This document shows positions 1-5,471 of a DNA stretch of 5,896 nt, piece by piece. How positions within the stretch are numbered: the stretch's first letter is position 1; each line of letters begins with the position of its first letter. The notes beneath the pieces are model-generated. The model saw nothing but the letters and a program-made list of their open reading frames with translations. It ran no database searches and was not told the DNA's origin. The translations under genes and the position numbers were made by a program. This DNA comes from Thermodesulfobacteriota bacterium (GTDB lineage Bacteria > Desulfobacterota > DSM-4660 > Desulfatiglandales > HGW-15), in NCBI GenBank assembly GCA_025454125.1, contig JALOPA010000390.1:1-5896 (forward strand), written 5' to 3'.

Positions 1-1
1 A

Positions 2-769
2 AAAACTAAAATAAACCGATTAATCACCCAATGGCCCAAAGGCACGGTTAAAGTTGCATCCTATCTGAACACCCTGGGCTTCGGACACGATCTTCTGGTG
101 AAATACAAGAACAGTGGATGGATAGACTCCTTTGGAAGAGGCGCTTACACGATCAGCGAGGATAAGGTGGAATGGCCCGGCGCCGTTTATGCGCTTCAAA
201 CCCAGCTGAATCTCAACGTCCATGCAGGAGGGAAAACATCCCTTGAATTGAAAGGCTATGCCCATTACCTGCCATCCGAGCAGAAAAAGATATTCCTGTA
301 TGCTCCGCTAGGCCAAGTCTTGCCAACATGGTTCAGAAGAGCCCCTCTAGCGGTTGACATCGTCACGACCCGTACAAATCTGTTTCCTGCTAACCTACAA
401 GAAAGTTTTTCAGACTACACTCAGAGGGACTTCTCTATAAGGATCTCCTCCCCTGAAAGGGCTGCGCTGGAGATGCTTCACCTGGTCCCAAGAGAAATAA
501 CTTTCGAGGAGGCTTCACTGATCCTGGAGAGCCTTGTCAGTCTCAGACCGGAGGTAGTTCAGAGATTACTCGGTTCATGCCGGTCCGTTAAAGTGAAGCG
601 ACTCTTCCTTTACATGGCGGAAAAGCATGAGCACCCCTGGCTACCGCAGCTCGATCTTTCCCATGTCTATTTGGGGAAAGGAAAGAGGATGCTGGTTCCG
701 GGCGGAAGGTATGAGAAGAAATACCGGATCACAGTTCCTAGGGATCATCTGAAAGAGGTCTCCGGATGA
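2..769 (+). CDS. abiEi: AbiEi-family type IV antitoxin (5' end off window)
   Basis: Antitoxin and presumed autorepressor of an AbiE toxin-antitoxin pair. The frame is open to the left edge, giving 255 visible codons. The first ATG/GTG-type codon (GTG at 98) is not the start, because the family's N-terminal winged-helix signature lies before it: NRLITQWPKGTV, then LLVKYKNSGW and FGRGAY (visible residues 5-49). The true start is probably only a few codons outside. The C-terminal antitoxin domain is recognisable by SPERAALEMLHLVP, the segment LRPEVVQRLLGSCRSVKVKR, and near the end VPGGRYEKKYRITVP. In characterised AbiE systems the N-terminal domain binds inverted repeats upstream of the operon and represses it. 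That promoter is not in this window. The stop overlaps the start of the toxin gene (ATGA), so the two are probably translationally coupled. The full domain order and lack of internal stops suggest a working gene. Family assignment is from recognised motifs; function is from the family. Confidence 0.93.
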   Translation, partial: KTKINRLITQWPKGTVKVASYLNTLGFGHDLLVKYKNSGWIDSFGRGAYTISEDKVEWPGAVYALQTQLNLNVHAGGKTSLELKGYAHYLPSEQKKIFLYAPLGQVLPTWFRRAPLAVDIVTTRTNLFPANLQESFSDYTQRDFSIRISSPERAALEMLHLVPREITFEEASLILESLVSLRPEVVQRLLGSCRSVKVKRLFLYMAEKHEHPWLPQLDLSHVYLGKGKRMLVPGGRYEKKYRITVPRDHLKEVSG

Positions 770-1683
770 AAGACACGGTGTTCTTCAAACAGGCGGAGTT
801 CCTTCTTAGGATCTTGCCCTTGATTCACAAAGAGGAGGTATTCGCCTTGAAAGGAGGCACGGCGATCAATTTCTTCGTACGGGATCTCCCGCGCCTGTCA
901 GTGGACATAGACCTCACGTATCTTCCCGTTAATGAAAGAGACGTCGCCCTGAATGATATCCGTAATGCTTTGATGCGCATTTCTGGAGAAATCCAGAAGA
1001 GGATACCAGGTACAAAGGTGACTTTGAGAAAAATCCACGGCGCTAATGCTCTGAGGGGTATGGTTGTGGAGCGAGAAGGAGTCACTGTCAAGATAGAGCC
1101 AAATCTGGTCATGAGGGGCTCTGTGTATCCCCCTGAAGTGCGAACCTTGTGCAGGAGTGCTGAACAGATCTTCGAACTGTCGCTTCAGAGCCGATGCCTC
1201 TCCACCGAAGAACTGTACGCCGGGAAAATCTGTGCGGCCCTCGATCGGCAGCATCCCAGGGATCTCTTCGATGTCCATTGGCTGTTAAGGAATGAGGGGG
1301 TCAGCCTTAGAACGAGAAAAGCTTTCCTCGTCTATGTCATAAGCCACCCAAGACCCATAATCGAGATCCTGAACCCTGGCTTCAATGACATACGGGATGT
1401 TTTCGAAAAGGAATTCAAGGAAATGGCAACTGAGAACTTGAGCTATGAGGAGCTTTGCGCGACGAGGGAAACCCTGGTTTCAACGCTGATAAAAGAGGTT
1501 ACCCATGAGGAAAAGCTTTTCCTCCTCTCGGTGAAAGAAGGGGCACCCAAGTGGAACCTTCTTGGGCTGGAAGGAGTCGAAAACCTGCCCGCAGTAAAGT
1601 GGAAACTCCTGAATATCGGGAAGATGGAAGGAACGAAGCACAGAGATGCAGTTCGCAAACTGAGAGACTATCTCAACGTGTGA
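766..1683 (+). CDS. abiEii: AbiEii/AbiGii-family nucleotidyltransferase toxin
   Basis: Toxin of the AbiE pair, 305 residues, a usual length for the family. The nucleotidyltransferase motifs are visible. Residues 28-35 (LKGGTAIN) form the GG motif. The metal-binding pair D47/D49 lies in SVDIDLTY. VKIEPN at 108-113 supplies a third motif. The highly conserved AGKICAALDRQHPRDLFDV lies at 152-170. Family members transfer nucleotides to an RNA or other target using NTP and cause reversible growth arrest; several give phage resistance by abortive infection. The target here cannot be read from sequence. The start ATG at 766 overlaps the antitoxin stop by 4 bases and has AGAGG about 7 bases upstream, so this start is well supported. 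No catalytic residue appears lost, so the pair should be functional. The ~20 residues after about 285 look less conserved, which is common for this family's C-terminus. Confidence 0.94.
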   Translation: MKDTVFFKQAEFLLRILPLIHKEEVFALKGGTAINFFVRDLPRLSVDIDLTYLPVNERDVALNDIRNALMRISGEIQKRIPGTKVTLRKIHGANALRGMVVEREGVTVKIEPNLVMRGSVYPPEVRTLCRSAEQIFELSLQSRCLSTEELYAGKICAALDRQHPRDLFDVHWLLRNEGVSLRTRKAFLVYVISHPRPIIEILNPGFNDIRDVFEKEFKEMATENLSYEELCATRETLVSTLIKEVTHEEKLFLLSVKEGAPKWNLLGLEGVENLPAVKWKLLNIGKMEGTKHRDAVRKLRDYLNV

Positions 1684-1753
1684 GGCACTGCAAGAAGGTC
1701 TTCATCATGGCTGAGGTTGAATTGCCCGTGCCTTTTGATAGGGATAATCTTGG

Positions 1754-1855
1754 CTAAAGCCACAGGTGGCGATTGGCGAAGGCGTGGCCGGATCCAGATT
1801 TGAGGTACCGTTCGCCGGGATTTGTTTCGCTTTCCAAGATGTAGGTGTAATACAT
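1754..1855 (-). pseudogene. GIY-YIG endonuclease remnant with internal deletion
   Basis: A 33-codon open frame whose two halves match opposite ends of the small (about 80-95 residue) URI-type GIY-YIG nuclease family. The start MYYTYILESETNPGE is the typical N-terminus, including the first Y-x-Y strand. It runs directly into RYLKSGSGHAFANRHL, the typical C-terminus, which normally follows an FE dipeptide. The middle is missing: the second half of the GIY-YIG signature, the catalytic arginine helix and the HNxG / HTxxxxPW regions, roughly 50 codons. The join is in frame and lies near 1810, where a shared GAA (Glu) codon could have been the microhomology. The product cannot be catalytic. The ATG at 1855 is the family's normal start; an open frame continues upstream through the repeat region but resembles no protein. 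Family match is from memory of the conserved ends, and the deletion is inferred from it. Confidence 0.75.
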
Positions 1856-1923
1856 GGCGGCTAGTGAAGAGCTTAGCAGTGCCACAAGACACAGAGTCCC
1901 CCTACGCACAAGGCTATGGAGGA

Positions 1924-2003
1924 CACCATCCTTCGCTCGTTCCTTTTTATTACTGGCCTGCCATCCGTAGCTCGCGAGCGAAGTGAACGAGCGAAGGATG
2001 GTG
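1924..2003. repeat. Perfect 19-bp inverted repeat with extra CTTCGCTCG copies
   Basis: The left arm 1924-1942 (CACCATCCTTCGCTCGTTC) is the exact reverse complement of the right arm 1985-2003, with 42 bases between. A further copy of the core CGAGCGAAG lies at 1975-1983, beside the one in the right arm (1988-1996), and GCTCGCGAGC at 1970-1979 is itself palindromic. CCATCC at 1961-1966 repeats part of the left arm and could pair with the same right arm. The right arm runs into the CCA end of the tmRNA-like 3' fragment, and the left arm lies about 70 bases upstream of the GIY-YIG remnant's start codon (relative to its - strand). There is no T-tract after either arm, so a simple terminator is unlikely. 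It could be a mobile-element end or a REP-like sequence tied to the GIY-YIG gene. Confidence 0.85.
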
Positions 2004-2021
2004 GAGGCGGGGGGAGTCGAA
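1999..2021 (-). other. tmRNA (or tRNA-Ala) 3'-end fragment, probable att remnant
   Basis: Read on the - strand, the segment is TTCGACT (T-loop) + CCCCCC + GCCTCCA + CCA, laid out exactly as positions 54-76 of a tRNA-like end. T at position 70 and A at 73 fit the alanine-type G3-U70 acceptor of tmRNA (ssrA) or tRNA-Ala. The TTCGACT loop and CGCCTCC acceptor are typical of ssrA. The 5' half of the T-stem is absent: the preceding bases (TTTGTGAA) cannot pair with CCCCC, and no anticodon or tRNA-like domain lies upstream. It is therefore a 3' fragment only. Such fragments are the usual product of integrases that recombine within the T-loop-to-CCA part of RNA genes. On that model the intact gene, read leftward, lies beyond higher coordinates and the inserted DNA lies between. 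The att role is inference. Confidence 0.6.
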
Positions 2022-2030
2022 TTCACAAAA

Positions 2031-2055
2031 ATATAATGATATCAAATGATTATAT
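2031..2055. repeat. AT-rich inverted repeat beside the att-like fragment
   Basis: ATATAAT at 2031-2037 is inverted as ATTATAT at 2049-2055, with an 8-base palindrome TGATATCA at 2037-2044 inside. It begins 10 bases from the tmRNA-like fragment. A short AT-rich dyad here could be a protein-binding site (integrase, excisionase or repressor), but composition alone could also produce it. No matching copy was seen elsewhere in the window. Confidence 0.35.
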
Positions 2056-2220
2056 CGACTCCTGAATGACGTAAAATGACATAATTTCTGAGCTTTTCCT
2101 TCGCCGCCTTCTCCGACCGGATGTCACACAAAATCTCCTTGTGTCATTGGTGCTCATCTGAAGTTGGCACAATTCTGGGCACAGAAGTAATGGGTAAGCG
2201 ATTGTCGGTTGTCGGTAATC

Positions 2221-2249
2221 TTGACATCTGCCGCTCATTTCCCTATCCT
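2221..2249 (+). promoter_or_regulatory. Sigma-70-type promoter candidate for the MntA/HepT operon
   Basis: A perfect -35 TTGACA at 2221-2226 is followed after 17 bases by TATCCT at 2244-2249 (4 of 6 matches to TATAAT). Transcription would start near 2256, leaving a leader of about 30-45 bases before the MntA start candidates. Just upstream, TGTCGGT occurs twice in tandem (2203-2209 and 2210-2216), which might be an operator half-site pair. The promoter is a prediction from hexamers and spacing; position and direction fit the downstream operon. Confidence 0.5.
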
Positions 2250-2301
2250 TTCAGGGTATCTTTACAACTGTTGCCTCAAGGAACACGTGGATGAACTGGC
2301 T

Positions 2302-2613
2302 ATGGGAAGCAAACAACTGAAAATTAAGATTCCGGACGATAGGATAGCGGATTTCTGCCGTCGCCATCATATCAGAAGGCTTTCGCTCTTCGGATCGGCC
2401 TTGCGGGACGACTTTGGGCCGAACAGCGACATCGATGTTCTTGTGGAATTCGAGCCTGGGAAAGCACCCAGTTTTTTCCGGCTCTTTGACATGGAGGATG
2501 AACTCTCAGCCATGCTTGAGGGAAGGAAGGTGGATGTAAGAACACCGGAGGATTTAGGCCGATATTTCAGACAGCGGGTCCTGTCTGAAGCTTTGGTGCA
2601 ATATGCAGCGTGA
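2302..2613 (+). CDS. mntA: MntA-family nucleotidyltransferase antitoxin (type VII TA)
   Basis: A minimal nucleotidyltransferase of 103 residues. In the characterised MntA/HepT pair this protein neutralises the HEPN toxin by transferring AMP to a tyrosine next to the toxin's active site. The defining GS-x10-D-x-D motif is intact: G31-S32, then D43 and D45 (FGSALRDDF...SDIDVLVEF), with the third acidic residue at about D78 in [11 protein letters not shown]. The C-terminal [17 protein letters not shown] is typical. The start is uncertain. ATG 2302 puts the N-terminus where relatives begin but has a poor ribosome site. GTG 2287 follows AAGGA at 2278-2282, with short spacing, and would add five residues. 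A TTG at 2209 lies upstream of the promoter candidate and is unlikely. The 3' end overlaps hepT by 11 bases, so the pair is co-transcribed and probably coupled. Confidence 0.92.
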   Translation: MGSKQLKIKIPDDRIADFCRRHHIRRLSLFGSALRDDFGPNSDIDVLVEFEPGKAPSFFRLFDMEDELSAMLEGRKVDVRTPEDLGRYFRQRVLSEALVQYAA

Positions 2614-2950
2614 CGACATTGCTTGCCTCCATCACATCCTTGACGCTGCCGAAAAAGCGGTCTCCTTCGTTAAGGGGAAAGCGAGAAAAGATCTAGATAC
2701 AGATGAGATGCTTTCCCTTTCTCTAGTTCGCCTCTTAGAGATCATTGGAGAAGCCGCAAACGGCGTATCACCTGCTTTTCGAGATCGGTTTCCTCACATT
2801 CCGTGGCGAAAGATGACGGGCTTGCGGAACCGACTGATTCATGGCTACTTCGACGTCAACCTCGACATTGTGTGGGATACCATCCTGGAAGACCTGCCTC
2901 CCCTTGTTAAGGATTTGAAAGCAATCACCTCGACGGAGAATGCTTCCTAA
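2603..2950 (+). CDS. hepT: HepT-family HEPN ribonuclease toxin (type VII TA)
   Basis: A HEPN-domain protein of 115 residues (DUF86/HepT-like), the toxin partner of MntA. It is mostly helical. The catalytic R-x4-H-x-Y motif is complete at R75, H80, Y82 (RNRLIHGYF). Upstream it has the expected [13 protein letters not shown] (residues 43-55) and [14 protein letters not shown] (63-76), both strongly conserved in HepT proteins. HepT proteins cleave RNA (tRNA in the characterised case) and are silenced when MntA adds AMP to the motif tyrosine. That tyrosine is present here, so the regulatory chemistry should be possible. The gene starts inside the end of mntA (11-base overlap). No good Shine-Dalgarno sequence is visible before ATG 2603, which points to translational coupling. 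The next gene converges from the other strand 53 bases downstream. No clear terminator separates them. Confidence 0.93.
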   Translation: MQRDDIACLHHILDAAEKAVSFVKGKARKDLDTDEMLSLSLVRLLEIIGEAANGVSPAFRDRFPHIPWRKMTGLRNRLIHGYFDVNLDIVWDTILEDLPPLVKDLKAITSTENAS

Positions 2951-3003
2951 AAGGCTGTTGGAGAGGGAGTTAAATCGCATCCTCCTGTCTCTGAGCTAAA
3001 ATA

Positions 3004-5435
3004 TCATCTGGTGATTTCATATCCAATGGCTTTGTATCCTCGCCTCCGTCTTTCAAACATTTTGGCCAAGATCGGCACCTCAAGATCAGCATAGTCGTAT
3101 ATGACCACCTCTCTCTTCATATCGTGCAGCCTGTGAAGACGCCCAGCGTACTGCGCCAGGATCCCCCGCCAGGATACGGGGAGCGCCAAGAACAGAGTAT
3201 CGAGCCGAGCATCATCAAAGCCCTCACCTAGATACCGACCTGTAGAAATTAGAAGCCGCTCCTCTTTGTCGGGGATCTCAGAAATCCTTTGGGCTAACTG
3301 TTGCCTTTGCTTTGATCCCATGCCGCCCTTCAAGACGATCACGTTACTGACAAAGGGCGAAAGACGATCAACTAAAAGTGCGAGATGTTCTTTCCGTTCC
3401 GTTAACACTAAGGGAGATCGATGACTGGCAACCGCCTTTAGCACGTCTTCCACGATCATGCCGTTCCGCTGCTCATCATGTGTCAATAACGAATATATCT
3501 CCTGAATAGGCATTTCGCCCTTGCCTTGATAGGTATCTGGCAGTGTGAAGCTTGTTCTGCGTAAGATCACTCTGTGATCAAAGGGTCTCTGAGCCGCCTG
3601 CGTGCGTGCATCGTCTCGGTATCGGATCGGACCGCACTGCATGAATATAATCGGATGATGACCGTCTTTCCTGGTGACTGTGGCTGACAGCCCAGTAACA
3701 TATTTTGCTTTGCACTGTCTCGCGACCAACTCAAAACTTCTGGCTGAGATGTGATGGCATTCATCAACAACCAAGTGTCCGTATTCCCCCACAAGATCAT
3801 CTACGATTCCTTTTTTGGTCAAGCTTTGCATAATGGCTACATCAATTCTGCCAGTTACCCGGCGCTTACCCCCTCCTATCTGACCAATCTCTCGCTTGTC
3901 GATGCCTAGGAACTCGTTTAGGCAAGGAGTTGTCTGCGATGAACGAGGATCAAAGTGTTCACCTTCCGCCTAGCTATGAGGTAAGATGCCACTACTGTTT
4001 TGCCGAAGGCAGTTGTGGCAGACAGGACCCCTATGTCCTGGTTTAGCAGTGCCTGAGCAGCCACCTGTTGCTCTGACCTCAGGGCGCCGTGGAACTTGAC
4101 CTCCATCGGAACCCCTTGTACTCTTTCATCTTGGACTACAGGGGTGATCTCTAAGGAATAAAGGAAATGGATTACCTCTTCGAGACAGCCTCTCGGCAAT
4201 CCGATGTGTTTTGGAAAACCCTCTGCGCAACTGATGATCCGAGGTATCTTATAGGTTGAGTGACGCATTGCTTGTGCCCTGTAAAACTCCGGATTCTGAA
4301 ACGCCGCTATCCGGATTAGGCGGTTTCTCAGGGCAGGTGTTAGCTCATCCTTTGCTATGTAGATCTGGTTTCCAAGAACCATGGAGATCTTTTTGGGAAG
4401 CGGCCGCGGAATAGGAGGCTCCGCTCGCCTCCTCGAGGGAGGTGCAGTCCAAGGTTCATCGTCTTCCTCATCTCCAACGACCATCCTAACCCCGATCAAC
4501 CGGCCACGCTTTGAGGCCTCATCAACAATTGTTTCAACCTCCCTCCGGCCCATGCGGCGTACAGACGAAAGAAATGCCCATTGATCTGGGTAGGGCTCAA
4601 AGTGTTCGTCCACAAAAAGGCTGCATCCTTTTTCCCTAGGCTTCTTCTGCAAAGGGAGTGCAATCAGGCTTCCAAACCCACCTCTTGGCATTGTATCCTG
4701 ATTGGGAAAGAACCGATCATAAGAGTCAAGCCCGATTTCCGGACGGCGCTCCATCGTCTCGGTCAAAAGGAATGACCCCATTTGTCGCGCCAGACCGGCT
4801 TGTATCGGGTCGGAAAAGAAGATCCAGATGTGCCCGCCGTTACCTGAACGTGATCGTTCCAGGGCGGCAGGCACGTCAAAAGATTTACATATCCCAAGAA
4901 ATGCGGATGCGTCGTTCGTCCATTCGGCTTTGTCAAAGTCTGCAGCGAGAAACCACGCGGTCTCATCGGGGAGCAAGGGATAGACCCCAATCACGAAGTC
5001 TTTTCTCAACTTGTCATTCTGGTCCGATCCTAGAAGATGACTCCTGACAACCTCATCCGTGAGAGGAATGAACTCGCGGTTCAAGCAGTCTCCACATTTT
5101 GCTGCCGGTTTGCCACACAGTGCTCTAACCCATTCGTTCCGGCAGGCCGGCTGGTAACCGGTCTTCCCTGTTCGCGTGCTCTCAAACCTCTTGGGGTACA
5201 CATCCTCTCTTCCTCTAAATAGAGAACGGAAAAGAAGTACCTTTTCTTCTTGTGTGGATTTGTTCGTGACCGATCTCGCTGGGGTGAGGAAGGCCGGAGC
5301 CTTATCGGGGCTGGCCTGCTCTTTTTCAGACCTTAATCTATTGATGCGCTCAAGAAGCTCATTACGCCTGGCATCTAGCCTGGCCAGATCCTTTTCTGCA
5401 TCGGAAAGCAAACCGTCAAGCTCCTCTTTGCTCAT
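3004..5435 (-). pseudogene. TOTE-type primase-helicase fusion, broken by a deletion
   Basis: One gene in two open segments: 5435-3918 (504 codons, ending in TAA) and 3921-3004 (305 codons). Order: coiled coil (residues ~2-38); possible zinc knuckle C98, C107, C114, C117; archaeo-eukaryotic primase domain with catalytic D166-F-D168 (AADFDK), GGH at 200-202 (SGNGGHIWIFF) and FFPNQDTMPRGGFGSLIALP near 242-261; then superfamily 2 helicase motif I ATTAFGKT (to T480). The second segment begins LNEFLGIDKREIGQIGGGKR and carries motif II DECHH, motif III SATVTRKDG, TGRYLGEGFDDARLD and motif VI QYAGRLHRLH, ending naturally at GYEITR. Relatives read HRRQLLDQWxERL at the join. Here HRRQLL is followed by GC and then the LNEF frame, a loss of about 16 bases. 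Walker A and DECH now fall in different frames, so neither half should be an active helicase, although the primase half is intact. Such proteins belong to TOTE conflict systems (presumed anti-invader). Alternative: assembly error. Confidence 0.9.
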
Positions 5436-5441
5436 CGCAAT

Positions 5442-5447
5442 TCCCTC
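5442..5447 (-). promoter_or_regulatory. Ribosome binding site fixing the primase-helicase start
   Basis: GAGGGA on the - strand lies six bases before ATG 5435 (GAGGGA-ATTGCG-ATG). The alternative in-frame GTG at 5471 would place this site inside the coding region and has no ribosome site of its own, so the ATG at 5435 (protein beginning MSKEELDGLL) is preferred. Confidence 0.7.
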
Positions 5448-5471
5448 GCGTTGTTGGAAATCCGAGAGCAC

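Larger units (their letters stand above)
1684..2208. other. Intergenic scar region between the two TA operons
   Basis: These 525 bases contain no intact gene. In order they hold about 70 bases of unassigned sequence after the toxin gene, the GIY-YIG remnant, the 19-bp inverted repeat, the tmRNA-like 3' end, the AT-rich dyad, and about 150 bases in which I see only a weak hairpin (ACACAA / TTGTGT near 2127-2145). It lies where two unrelated toxin-antitoxin modules meet, consistent with repeated insertion and deletion. Confidence 0.7.

Noticed and set aside
98..769. GTG at 98 as the start of the antitoxin
   Set aside because: The conserved winged-helix signature (WPKGTV) lies upstream in the same open frame, so the gene begins outside the window.
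825..1278. Open - strand frames opposite the AbiE toxin gene
   Set aside because: They have no family resemblance and lie wholly inside a gene with clear catalytic motifs.
1683..1736. Terminator after the AbiE toxin: AGGCAC (1683-1688) pairing with GTGCCT (1728-1733) followed by TTTT
   Set aside because: Only six pairs with a 39-base loop; too weak to report as a terminator.
1895..1923. A second tRNA-like end outside the left arm of the inverted repeat (AGTCCCCCTAC and GGAGGACACCA)
   Set aside because: The pieces do not line up as T-loop, T-stem, acceptor and CCA; similarity is limited to a C-rich run.
1998..2036. Small + strand peptide MVEAGGVEFTKI
   Set aside because: This is the antisense reading of a tmRNA/tRNA 3' end, a well-known source of spurious ORF starts.
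2951..3003. Bidirectional terminator between hepT and the primase-helicase
   Set aside because: GGAGAGGGAG and CCTCCTGTCTCT pair only with bulges, and no clean T-tract follows.
3914..3930. Programmed ribosomal frameshifting in the primase-helicase
   Set aside because: A -1 shift would restore the frame, but there is no slippery heptamer, and about five conserved residues would still be missing; a deletion explains both.
4381..5047. Open + strand frames opposite the primase domain
   Set aside because: Shadows of the strongly conserved - strand coding sequence; low-complexity serine or arginine-rich translations.
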